Below are positions 1 through 6,842 of a stretch of DNA of 11,408 nucleotides, one piece after another. Made by a program: the position numbers and the translations under genes. Position 1 is the stretch's first letter, and each line of letters opens with the position of its first letter. The notes below the pieces were generated by a model that was given only the letters and a program-made list of their open reading frames with translations, had not been told where the DNA came from and did no database searches. The stretch comes from Dehalococcoidia bacterium (GTDB taxonomy: Bacteria; Chloroflexota; Dehalococcoidia; Lucifugimonadales; Lucifugimonadaceae): assembly GCA_012270805.1 (NCBI GenBank), contig JAAXHR010000319.1:816-12223 (forward strand). The letters run 5' to 3'.

Positions 1-1473
1 CTGCAACGTTTCGCCAGTCGATTCCCAGGTCAGATCGCGCTCCAGCACTCCGGACTAACTATGGGCCAACGGTTCGATCAGTGGCATCGAATCAGAAACG
101 GCGGGTACAACGTCGTCATCGGATCTCGGTCAAGCATCTTCGCGCCGGTTGACAATCTCGGGTTGGTGGTCATTGACGAAGAGCACGAGTGGACGTTCAA
201 ACAAAGCGACCGCGCACCGAGATACCATGCCCGTGACGTGGCAGAGAAACTTTGCGGATTATCGGGAGCGGTCTTGGTTCTGGGTAGTGCCACGCCGGAT
301 ATCGGGACGTATCGGAGGGCAGTCTCCTCGGACGAATCTGACGATATGATCCTGTTGACCCTGCCACGACGTATCAATCAAGTGCTCCGCCCGTCTACTC
401 AAACGACACCCAAGAGCGGAGCAAATGCTGGACACGCAGAGTCGCGGATCGTCGATATGAGAGTAGAGATCCAAGCTGGACATCGAGAAATGCTCAGTCG
501 ACTGTTGCTCGAAGCGCTCAGCAATAACGTTCATCGTGGCGAGAAGTCGATTCTCTTCATCAACCGACGCGGCAGCGCGTCGTTCGTCCAATGTCTTTCG
601 TGTGGCATGATCAGGACCTGTCCGAACTGCCAAACCCCATTGACGTTGCACAGGAACCCGCGTCAAGGGGGAGGTAGCCGATTGCAGTGTCACTACTGTA
701 GCTACTCGGTCGGCGCGGCCCGGCAGTGTCGTGAATGCGGAGGCGCCGGGATCGCGCGCCGCGCCGCGGGAACTGAGGGTGTTGAAGAGGCGGTTCGAAG
801 TTTCTTCCCCAATACACCGGTTCTACGGTGGGATTCAGATACTGCGCGCAATTCGACCGAGCATGCGAAGTTGCTTGAGGAGTTTCAACGCGACGGCAAT
901 CACATACTCATCGGCACACAGATGGTTGCCAAGGGATTGGATATCCCTACCGTTTCGCTGGTCGGAGTTATCGCGGCCGACATAGGATTAGCGGTTCCGA
1001 GTTTCAGGTCGGCAGAGCGAACGTTCCAGATACTATCCCAAGTCACGGGCAGAGCAGGTCGTTCAGACACCCCCGGTGTGGCGATTATTCAGACCTTCCA
1101 GCCCGACCACTTCGCCATCGCCGCCGCTGCGGCACAGGATTATGTCGGTTTCTACGAGCAAGAGATCGCGACTCGAGAGTATTTCGACCTGCCACCGTTT
1201 TCGTCTCAAGTACGACTCTCGTACGGTGCTTTCGACAGTAACGACGCGGCAATGGAAGCTCGTAGTGTCCGTAACCGCATCGATCAATACCTAGATGCGA
1301 AGACCGACTACAAAGTTGATGTGGCGGGTCCGTCGCCAGCGTTTCCGGCACGTCGGGCAGGGCGCTATCGCTGGCAAATCTTGTTGAAAGGCGATGAACC
1401 CGCCGCAGTCTTGGACGATGTTCCTCTCGGCCCTGGCTGGACTGTAGACGTAGATCCGATCGAGATGAACTAG
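1..1473 (+). CDS. priA: Primosomal protein N' (replication restart helicase PriA), 5'-truncated by window edge
   Basis: PriA is a superfamily 2 DNA helicase that recognises stalled forks and reloads the replisome. The frame is open from base 1, and the first 20 codons (ending LQHSGLT) already match the family, so the ATG at 61 is internal. The N-terminal DNA-binding domain and Walker A motif lie outside the window. Visible motifs are the DEAH-type box IDEEHEWTFKQ (visible residues 58-68), LGSATPD (motif III), and GTQMVAKGLDIP and QVTGRAGR (motifs V and VI). Between the helicase lobes is the PriA zinc-binding insert with four Cys pairs (CLSC, CPNC, CHYC, CREC; about nt 592-747). All eight zinc ligands and the helicase motifs are intact, so this should be an active helicase, unlike the degenerate PriA of most actinobacteria. 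It ends with TAG, 34 nt before def. priA-def linkage is common in bacteria, but fmt, the usual next partner, is absent here. Confidence 0.97.
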   Translation: MQRFASRFPGQIALQHSGLTMGQRFDQWHRIRNGGYNVVIGSRSSIFAPVDNLGLVVIDEEHEWTFKQSDRAPRYHARDVAEKLCGLSGAVLVLGSATPDIGTYRRAVSSDESDDMILLTLPRRINQVLRPSTQTTPKSGANAGHAESRIVDMRVEIQAGHREMLSRLLLEALSNNVHRGEKSILFINRRGSASFVQCLSCGMIRTCPNCQTPLTLHRNPRQGGGSRLQCHYCSYSVGAARQCRECGGAGIARRAAGTEGVEEAVRSFFPNTPVLRWDSDTARNSTEHAKLLEEFQRDGNHILIGTQMVAKGLDIPTVSLVGVIAADIGLAVPSFRSAERTFQILSQVTGRAGRSDTPGVAIIQTFQPDHFAIAAAAAQDYVGFYEQEIATREYFDLPPFSSQVRLSYGAFDSNDAAMEARSVRNRIDQYLDAKTDYKVDVAGPSPAFPARRAGRYRWQILLKGDEPAAVLDDVPLGPGWTVDVDPIEMN

Positions 1474-1507
1474 CCATCTGGCAGTAAAATCTCAGAATCA
1501 GAGGTCG

Positions 1508-2200
1508 ATGACTATTCGAGAAATACGCATTTTCCCCGATCCGATACTTCGTCGCAAGTGTCGTACGGTTCGGCGTATCGACGACGATGTGCGGAAACTT
1601 GCGCAGGACATGGTCGAGACGCTTGTTGACGCTGAAGGAGTCGGGTTGGCGGCTAACCAGGTCGGTGTCTTGAAACGCGTGATCGCTCTTCATCTTCCTG
1701 AAGAAGAGCCGTTCTGGTTGGTAAACCCAGAGATCACCAAGACGGAAGGCAAGCGGGAAGTCGAAGAGGGATGTCTATCCCTGCCCGGTTACGTCGGGAT
1801 AGTGAGCAGATCAGTAAGCATTACGGCTAGAGCACTAGACGAAAACGGATCGAAATGGCGAATTTCGACTGAGGAACTACTCGCCCAAGCACTTGAGCAC
1901 GAAATCGATCACTTGAACGGCATCATGTTCATGGATCACCTCCTCGAACATGAGCGTCTCCGAGAAGTAGGCGAAGAGCCGGAACCCGGCGAAACTCACC
2001 TGCATGATGTCAACTACAACATCGAAGCTCATCACGACGAGCGCGATCACGAACATCCTCATGCCGCAACTTCTGCTCCAGAGTTGCTTGTCGCAAAGGC
2101 TAAGTTGAGCGAGGTCACGCCAGAGCATTCGATGTCAGAACTGGCGTATGACCTTGAGACTCGCACCAAACGTCAAGAAGGCGACATCAAGAGCACCTGA
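1508..2200 (+). CDS. def: Peptide deformylase with extended His/Glu-rich C-terminal tail
   Basis: Peptide deformylase removes the formyl group from the N-terminal methionine of new proteins as they leave the ribosome. All three catalytic motifs are present: GVGLAANQ (residues 44-51), EGCLS (87-91, metal ligand C89) and HEIDH (131-135, metal ligands H131 and H135, catalytic E132). The core ends near residue 150. The protein has 230 residues, against roughly 150-190 for most family members. The additional tail of about 75 residues is acidic and contains a histidine cluster (H164, H166, H175, H176, H181, H183, H185). The ATG at 1508 follows a short GAGGT, which sits only 2 nt upstream, closer than usual; the MTIREIRIFPDPILR opening is typical of the family. 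It lies 34 nt after priA and is probably cotranscribed with it. The enzyme assignment is secure; a metal-related role for the tail is inference. Confidence 0.97.
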   Translation: MTIREIRIFPDPILRRKCRTVRRIDDDVRKLAQDMVETLVDAEGVGLAANQVGVLKRVIALHLPEEEPFWLVNPEITKTEGKREVEEGCLSLPGYVGIVSRSVSITARALDENGSKWRISTEELLAQALEHEIDHLNGIMFMDHLLEHERLREVGEEPEPGETHLHDVNYNIEAHHDERDHEHPHAATSAPELLVAKAKLSEVTPEHSMSELAYDLETRTKRQEGDIKST

Positions 2201-2236
2201 ACGACAGGCTTCGGGTGCGGGAGTCATTTAGCTCGG

Positions 2237-2245
2237 TGCTATACT
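2237..2245 (+). promoter_or_regulatory. Candidate extended -10 promoter element in the secD leader
   Basis: TGCTATACT has the extended -10 form TGn followed by TATACT, which is 5 of 6 to the sigma-70 consensus. No good -35 box lies 16-18 nt upstream, which is acceptable for extended -10 promoters. Transcription would begin near 2251-2253, only a few bases before the terminator-like hairpin at 2257. It would therefore make either a very short RNA or an attenuated secD leader. Called from sequence pattern alone. Confidence 0.4.
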
Positions 2246-2256
2246 TTGATGTTTGA

Positions 2257-2292
2257 GACTTCGATCCAGAGGGTTGTATCGAAGTCATTTTT
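2257..2292 (+). terminator. Terminator-like hairpin after def / in the secD leader
   Basis: A perfect 9-bp inverted repeat (GACTTCGAT at 2257-2265 and ATCGAAGTC at 2278-2286) encloses a 12-nt loop. It is followed after one base by five Ts (2288-2292). This is the layout of an intrinsic terminator, though the stem has only four G-C pairs and the loop is long, so efficiency may be low. It could end the priA-def transcript, or act as an attenuator for RNA starting at the -10 box just upstream. Confidence 0.5.
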
Positions 2293-2373
2293 GTCAATAG
2301 CGTAGTTGCAGAAAAACCGCTCGGCAAGACCTGATTCAAAGTGGACAGCGAACCGCAAAAAGACCGCATCGCG

Positions 2374-2414
2374 CCGAGTTGCGCGCGTTTGCGCGGGCAT
2401 CTGCGCGACATCGG
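2374..2414 (+). promoter_or_regulatory. GC-rich hairpin immediately upstream of the secD start
   Basis: CCGAGTTGCGC (2374-2384) can pair with GCGCGAC-A-TCGG (2403-2414), giving 11 pairs with one G-U and one bulged A at 2410, around an 18-nt loop. The motif TGCGCG occurs three times here (2380, 2390, 2402). The hairpin ends 10 nt before the GTG start of secD and covers the region where a ribosome-binding site would be expected; no clear Shine-Dalgarno sequence is visible. There is no T-run, so it is not a terminator. Control of secD translation is possible but inferred. Confidence 0.4.
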
Positions 2415-2424
2415 TTAACTACAC

Positions 2425-4533
2425 GTGGCTCGTGACTTAAGAGGTCTGATTTTCGTAGCGGCGCTTGTCATCATCGCCGCTGTCGTCATCTCCATCCCGC
2501 GCATCAACTTCAGCGTCGTCAACTTCGAGTTCGATCGAGGTAACGAAGATTCGTTCCTAGGCCTGAACCTCGGTCTTGACCTGCAAGGCGGAACGCATCT
2601 GATTTACGACATCATTCCAGCAGAAGGCGAAGTGCCGACCGCGGAAGACGTGGAAGCTATCCGCACCATCATCGAACGACGTGTCAACGCCTTCGGTGTA
2701 AGCGAACCGACTGTTCAGGTTCTCGGCAATCCGCCTGATCGTATCCTGATCCAACTTCCCGGCCAAAGTGAGTCTTCGCTAAACGTCGCTATCGATGGCG
2801 GAGAAGTTACGCCCGAAGATGTGGAAGGCTTTTTCGAATCCGACTTAGGGAAGTCGGGGGTCGAAGTGTTTGTGAACGAAGATGCATCGATGATCGTGAC
2901 TTTCGACGACTTCGATGGACGCGAAGCCGATAATTGGCTGGCCCAATTCCGAGAGAAGCATCCAGCGATGTTGAGAGCGACGTTCGAGTACGAGATCGAG
3001 GTTCCCGAACTCGACCCGACCACATCAATCGCAACTGATGACGAAGTCGATGCGTCCGAAGATGGCGCAACAGCCGACAGCGAGGATGCCGCGGCAGATT
3101 CAGAAACCGACGATGAGCAGATTCAGTTGCCGGATCCAATTCGAGTCGCGCCGACAACCGAGGAAGTGCAAGCGGCCTTCGAAGCTGCCGGTTTCGAGGA
3201 TGTGGTGGTAAGCGACGGAACCGACACGTTGCTCTTCTTGACCGACGAAGGCGGCGATTTCAGGCAGGTAGATGCCGTCTATTTCGAAGCCGAATTCTCT
3301 GGCGAGTTGAAGGACCGAACCTTTGACGACGAAGGCAACATCTTGCCGTCGGGCATTGAAGATTTGACTCGTCAGCTCGCTGATATCGGCAACTTCGCCT
3401 CGATCCGGTCGCCTGGCTACGTTGCACAGTGGACCGTTTCAGGTGGTGTCCAGGAAGCAAAAGCGCTTATCGGATCGACTGCGCAGCTGGAGTTCCGAGA
3501 GCGCAAGTGCGGTCCGATTATCCCACCGTCAGATGTCCCTGCAGAGGAATGGCCGCCAGATGGCTTGTCAGAGACCGAATGGTTGCTGCTGCGTTGTTCG
3601 TCACCGCTGTACTTCACTGAACAGGCGACCAACATCTCGGCGGAAGACCTTGACGATGCATTCCCGTCTATTGAGGGAACGCCACCCGAGCCAGTGGTGA
3701 CGATCGTCTTCAACGAATCTGGAAGGGACGCGTTCTTCGAGGTAACCGGTAGAGTCGCACGAAATCGCGACGTGTTGGCGATCTATCTCGATAACGTAGA
3801 GCTGGTTGCTCCGACCGTGAACACGCAGGGCGGACAAGGCATTGCCGACGGCCGTGCAATCATTTCAGGCGGCGACTTCACGACCGAGCGCGTCCGCACG
3901 CTAGCCATTCAACTTCGCTCCGGTGCTTTGCCGGCAGAGTTGGAACTGTCGGAGGAACGTAGCGTAGATGCGATTTTGGGCGCCGATTCGCTGCAGCGGA
4001 GCCTGGTTGCTGGTGGCATCGGTTTGGTATTGCTCGTCATCTTCATGATCACGTACTACAAAGTGCCCGGAATCGTAGCGAGCCTCTCGTTGGCAGCGTA
4101 CACGGTGATGCTTCTGGGTATATTCAAGTTGGTGCCGGTTACCATGACGCTGTCGGGCACGGCGGCGATCATCTTGTCGCTTGGTTTCGCGGTTGATGCC
4201 AACGTGTTGATTGCTGAAAGGACGAAGGAAGAGTTGCGCGCAGGTCGCGATCTGCTTGCGGCGTTGAACACTGGTTTCGATCGAGCTTGGCCTTCCATTA
4301 GGGACGGAAACATTTCTACGGTCATCACGGCAGTGGTGCTTTTCTGGTTCGGCGATCGTTTCAGCACAAGCATCATGCAGGGCTTCGCGTTGACACTCGG
4401 CATTGGCGTGCTATTGAGCATGTTCACGGCATTCTTCGCAAGCAGGTTGATGTTGAGACTCATTGCCCGCACCGGTGTCGGCAATACTTCCAACGTGTTT
4501 GTGCCGGTAGCGGATCCGGGCACACAATCCTGA
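2425..4533 (+). CDS. secD: Protein translocase subunit SecD, with an enlarged P1 head domain
   Basis: SecD is an RND-type membrane protein that, with SecF, uses the proton gradient to help pull proteins through SecYEG. TM1 is at residues 7-24, followed by the family motif LGLDLQGGTHLIYD (49-62) and RILIQLPG (106-113). The P1 base resumes at GVQEAKALIGSTAQLEF (341-357). The P4-proximal region (about 425-505) leads into five more TM segments (about 525-675), which include the proton-relay motif DANVLIAER (591-599). At 702 residues it is much longer than compact SecD proteins. The extra length lies mainly in residues 115-339: two similar alpha/beta units (about 128-195 and 243-336) joined by a strongly acidic linker (about 200-238). 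A second, smaller insert holds C362 and C391. The start is GTG; an in-frame TAA at 2416 rules out a longer protein, and there is no nearby alternative before TM1. secF follows after 19 nt. Confidence 0.97.
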   Translation: MARDLRGLIFVAALVIIAAVVISIPRINFSVVNFEFDRGNEDSFLGLNLGLDLQGGTHLIYDIIPAEGEVPTAEDVEAIRTIIERRVNAFGVSEPTVQVLGNPPDRILIQLPGQSESSLNVAIDGGEVTPEDVEGFFESDLGKSGVEVFVNEDASMIVTFDDFDGREADNWLAQFREKHPAMLRATFEYEIEVPELDPTTSIATDDEVDASEDGATADSEDAAADSETDDEQIQLPDPIRVAPTTEEVQAAFEAAGFEDVVVSDGTDTLLFLTDEGGDFRQVDAVYFEAEFSGELKDRTFDDEGNILPSGIEDLTRQLADIGNFASIRSPGYVAQWTVSGGVQEAKALIGSTAQLEFRERKCGPIIPPSDVPAEEWPPDGLSETEWLLLRCSSPLYFTEQATNISAEDLDDAFPSIEGTPPEPVVTIVFNESGRDAFFEVTGRVARNRDVLAIYLDNVELVAPTVNTQGGQGIADGRAIISGGDFTTERVRTLAIQLRSGALPAELELSEERSVDAILGADSLQRSLVAGGIGLVLLVIFMITYYKVPGIVASLSLAAYTVMLLGIFKLVPVTMTLSGTAAIILSLGFAVDANVLIAERTKEELRAGRDLLAALNTGFDRAWPSIRDGNISTVITAVVLFWFGDRFSTSIMQGFALTLGIGVLLSMFTAFFASRLMLRLIARTGVGNTSNVFVPVADPGTQS

Positions 4534-4552
4534 ACGGTTCGGAAATACAACG

Positions 4553-5476
4553 ATGGATTTTGTAGCACTACGCAAGATATTCGTGCCGATATCGGCGACG
4601 ATAGCGGTGATTTCCGTCCTGTTGCTGTTCGTGCCAGGCCTGAACCTTGGTATCGACTTTGTGTCCGGCACAAGTTCAACGTACGACTTCGGTGCCAATG
4701 ATCCCGGCACTGACGCGGTTAACAACGCGCTTATAGCCAGCGGGCATCCAGAGGCGATCGTCCAAGACTTAGGTGAAGGCCAATACTTCGTTCGGACCAA
4801 CGATTTAGGCAACGAAGGCAAGGATGTCGTAGATGCCGAGTTATCTAAGATTACGGGTGACACCCCGATAACACTCGAGACTGCGACAGTAGGCTCGTCG
4901 GTTGCCGAGGGTACGGTACGCAACGCCATAATTGCTGTAGCCGTCGCGGCGCTGTTCGTGATGCTCTACATCATGTACGCGTTCAGGACTGTGCCAGGGT
5001 CCTACCGCTATGCGGTGTCAGCGGTGATCGCATTGGTGCACGACGTCTTGATTGTGTTGGGTATCTTTGCTGTGCTGGGTGCGGTGTTCAACGCGCAGGT
5101 TAATGCCATTTTCATTGTCGGCATTTTGACTGTGATCGGCTACTCGGTTAACGACACGATCGTGATTTTTGACCGGGTGCGAGAGAACGTGTTGCTGGTC
5201 CCATCTCGAGATTTTCGAATGACGGTAAACGCCTCGATCCGAGAATCGATCATCCGATCGTTGGGAACCAGCATTACAACGGCTACAGTTATCTTGGCGA
5301 TGCTGTTGTTTGGTGGGCAGAGTTTGCGTGACTTCCTGATCGTGTTGCTGCTCGGGGTGATCGTCGGAACTTATTCGTCGATCTTCATCGCCGCACAGGT
5401 GCTGGTCTCGTGGGACGAAGGTGCTTTGCAACGATTCAAGAGCAGGTTGCCGAGGCTTCGTCGGCGCACCAGCTAA
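4553..5476 (+). CDS. secF: Protein translocase subunit SecF
   Basis: SecF is the second half of the SecDF proton-driven export motor and forms a complex with SecD and SecYEG. Features in order: TM1 (about 9-29); the segment GIDFVSGTS (34-41), at the place of the family's GIDFxGG signature; an extracytoplasmic alpha/beta domain (about 50-115); and five further TM segments (about 123-143, 153-175, 183-203, 237-254 and 260-285). The proton-pathway motifs LVHDV (161-165) and GYSVNDTIVIFDRVRE (196-211) are intact, as is ESIIRSLGTSITTATV (231-246). The C-terminal tail is very basic, as expected for a cytoplasmic end. The second glycine of the GIDFxGG motif region is displaced by serine, a mild oddity. 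The ATG lies 19 nt after secD, so the two genes are almost certainly one operon. No convincing terminator follows. Confidence 0.97.
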   Translation: MDFVALRKIFVPISATIAVISVLLLFVPGLNLGIDFVSGTSSTYDFGANDPGTDAVNNALIASGHPEAIVQDLGEGQYFVRTNDLGNEGKDVVDAELSKITGDTPITLETATVGSSVAEGTVRNAIIAVAVAALFVMLYIMYAFRTVPGSYRYAVSAVIALVHDVLIVLGIFAVLGAVFNAQVNAIFIVGILTVIGYSVNDTIVIFDRVRENVLLVPSRDFRMTVNASIRESIIRSLGTSITTATVILAMLLFGGQSLRDFLIVLLLGVIVGTYSSIFIAAQVLVSWDEGALQRFKSRLPRLRRRTS

Positions 5477-5490
5477 CCTTTGAAAATCGA

Positions 5491-5518
5491 TTGCGTGTTT
5501 GCCGTCGCGGGTTACACT
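5491..5518 (+). promoter_or_regulatory. Candidate sigma-70 promoter upstream of nfo
   Basis: TTGCGT (5491-5496) and TACACT (5513-5518) are separated by 16 nt in the 103-nt gap between secF and nfo. Matches to the consensus boxes are about 3-4 of 6 and 4 of 6. The start point would be near 5525, giving a leader of about 55 nt. The gap holds nothing else I can recognise. This suggests that nfo and the gene after it form a transcription unit separate from secDF, but the assignment is pattern-based. Confidence 0.35.
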
Positions 5519-5579
5519 TTCATTGTCGAGAGTGTTCGGGTCTTGATGCATGCCTCATAGTTGAACGGACGGTATTCTG

Positions 5580-6431
5580 ATGCTTATAGGTGCTCACGTA
5601 AAGACTTCAGGCGGAGTAGACAAAGCGGTCGATCGAGCGCTGGATATCGGTGCTGAATGCATGCAGATATTCGCCGCGTCACCGAGGATGTGGCGAGTTC
5701 CGTCGATCAAAGACAAGCCGTTGCAGGGCTACCGCGCCAAGATGGAAGAATCGGGACTGGGCCCGACTATCGTACACGCCAAATATCTGACGGCTCTCGG
5801 TTCACCGAATCCCGAACTCGTCGAAAAGAGCCGCACTTCGTTGACCGCGGAATTGACACAGACCGAGCGTTTGGGAGCGCTTGGGTTGGTGTTCCACCCT
5901 GCAAGCCACAGGGGCGTAGGGCTGGACGCCGTGTTTGATCAATTCGTCGAGGGCGTTAATCAAGTCATAGACAACGCACCGGGAAAAGCTCTGCTGATGC
6001 TCGAGACGTCCGCTGGTTCGGGTGACCACATCGGATCGAAATTCGAGGAGTTGGGTCGTCTCATCAAAGCGATAGACAATCCCCGTGTCGCGACGTGCTT
6101 CGATACGCAGCACGTGTGGGCGTCAGGCTACGATGTCGCGACCAAAGAAGGGCTCGATGAAACCATGGAGGAGTTTGACCGCGAGATAGGGCTCGACCTG
6201 CTACGTTCGGTGCATGCCAACGACTCAATGCGCGCTCGCGGCTCTTCTGTGGACCGTCACGACAACATTGGACAGGGGCTCATCGGCGAGGAAGGCTTCC
6301 TGAACATCATGTCTCATCCCGCATTCGCTGAGGTGCCGTTCTATTTGGAAGTGCCCGGGTACGAAAAAGACGGGCCGGACAAACCCAACGTAGATGCATT
6401 GAAGGCGATCCGAGAGAAAGCATCTTCTTGA
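5580..6431 (+). CDS. nfo: Deoxyribonuclease IV (endonuclease IV, AP endonuclease)
   Basis: Endonuclease IV cuts DNA 5' to abasic sites and removes 3' blocking groups in base excision repair, using three zinc ions in a TIM barrel. At 283 residues it has the usual length. The start MLIGAHVKTSGG matches the family. All nine expected metal ligands can be placed: H66 (VHAKYL), H106 (VFHPASH), E142 (LETSAG), D175 and H178 (FDTQHVW), H212 (HANDS), D225 and H227 (VDRHDNIG) and E257 (LEVPG). It should therefore be catalytically competent. Small departures from common motifs (HAKYL where HAPYL or HDSYL is usual; FDTQH where DTCH is usual) avoid the metal ligands. The ATG overlaps an upstream TGA, and a weak purine-rich GGACGG lies about 10 nt before it. 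The zincin gene follows after 19 nt. Confidence 0.96.
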   Translation: MLIGAHVKTSGGVDKAVDRALDIGAECMQIFAASPRMWRVPSIKDKPLQGYRAKMEESGLGPTIVHAKYLTALGSPNPELVEKSRTSLTAELTQTERLGALGLVFHPASHRGVGLDAVFDQFVEGVNQVIDNAPGKALLMLETSAGSGDHIGSKFEELGRLIKAIDNPRVATCFDTQHVWASGYDVATKEGLDETMEEFDREIGLDLLRSVHANDSMRARGSSVDRHDNIGQGLIGEEGFLNIMSHPAFAEVPFYLEVPGYEKDGPDKPNVDALKAIREKASS

Positions 6432-6450
6432 CGCGCGGCTAACGGCAGCG

Positions 6451-6834
6451 ATGACATACCGAGTCTCGCCAGAGGAGTTCGACGGCATAGTCCTTGACGC
6501 GCTTAAGCTGTTGGCTCCTGAATTTTATGAGCGCCTGCAGAGTGAAAACGTCGACATCGTGGTTGAGCCAGAGCCTTCACCTGCGAAGCTCTACGAGCTC
6601 GGATTACACGCGGACGAGACCCTGTTCGGGCTATCAGAAGGTGTTTCGCTGGCGGATGGTGGGTCGTACGCATCCACGCTGCCTTCGAAGATCACGATTT
6701 TTCAAAGACCGATCGAAGAGGCAGTGGACAACCGTAGGGACTTGGACGAAGAAGTGTTGAAAACCGTGTGGCACGAAGTGGGGCACTTTTTGGGATTTGA
6801 CGAGGACGAAGTCGCCGATATGGGTCTCAGCTGA
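6451..6834 (+). CDS. Small zincin-type metallopeptidase family protein (PF06262-like)
   Basis: This 127-residue protein matches the layout of the short 'metallopeptidase family' (Zincin_1, PF06262). It has an N-terminal helix opening with SPEEFDGIVLDALKLLAPEF, a central strand (VDIVVEPEP), a segment ending in KITIFQRPIEE, and a C-terminal zinc motif HEVGH (108-112) followed by GFDEDE (115-120). H108 and H112 would bind zinc with E109 as catalytic base. The acidic residue D117 or E118 takes the place of the third ligand, where family members usually have Asp. Substrates of this family are not established, so I assign none. It has no signal peptide and should be cytoplasmic. It sits 19 nt after nfo and is probably cotranscribed; the start has only weak Shine-Dalgarno character. 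Its stop codon is 8 nt from the end of the convergent gene. Confidence 0.85.
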   Translation: MTYRVSPEEFDGIVLDALKLLAPEFYERLQSENVDIVVEPEPSPAKLYELGLHADETLFGLSEGVSLADGGSYASTLPSKITIFQRPIEEAVDNRRDLDEEVLKTVWHEVGHFLGFDEDEVADMGLS

Positions 6835-6842
6835 GCGGCGGT

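Noticed and set aside
1485..1490. TAAAAT as a -10 box for def in the priA-def gap
   Set aside because: No -35 box or TGn extension accompanies it, and the 34-nt spacing suggests cotranscription with priA.
1085..1693. 202-codon open frame on the minus strand across priA and def
   Set aside because: It is antisense to two secure genes, spans their junction, and its Arg/Ser/His-rich translation resembles no protein family.
2221..2290. tRNA-like stretch with a TTTAGCTCGGT segment resembling a D-arm
   Set aside because: No anticodon arm, T-arm or acceptor pairing can be placed around it. The only good stem nearby is the 9-bp terminator-like hairpin.
2198..2305. Possible selenocysteine read-through of the def TGA: the frame stays open for 34 more codons to TAG at 2303
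   Set aside because: The enzyme is complete well before this TGA, Sec residues normally sit in active sites, and the first hairpin begins 57 nt downstream, too far for a bacterial SECIS. The extension also runs through promoter- and terminator-like sequence.
3022..3138. Acidic, repeat-like linker in SecD as a possible frameshift or assembly artefact
   Set aside because: The frame is continuous, and recognisable alpha/beta segments and conserved SecD motifs lie on both sides in the same frame.
4056..4679. 207-codon open frame on the minus strand across the end of secD and start of secF
   Set aside because: It is antisense to conserved membrane segments of SecD and SecF and has no recognisable motifs.
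6826..6835. Perfect palindrome CTCAGCTGAG at the convergent gene junction, as a bidirectional terminator
   Set aside because: It has no loop and no adjacent T-run, and it lies within the last codons of the zincin gene. I see no terminator between the convergent genes.
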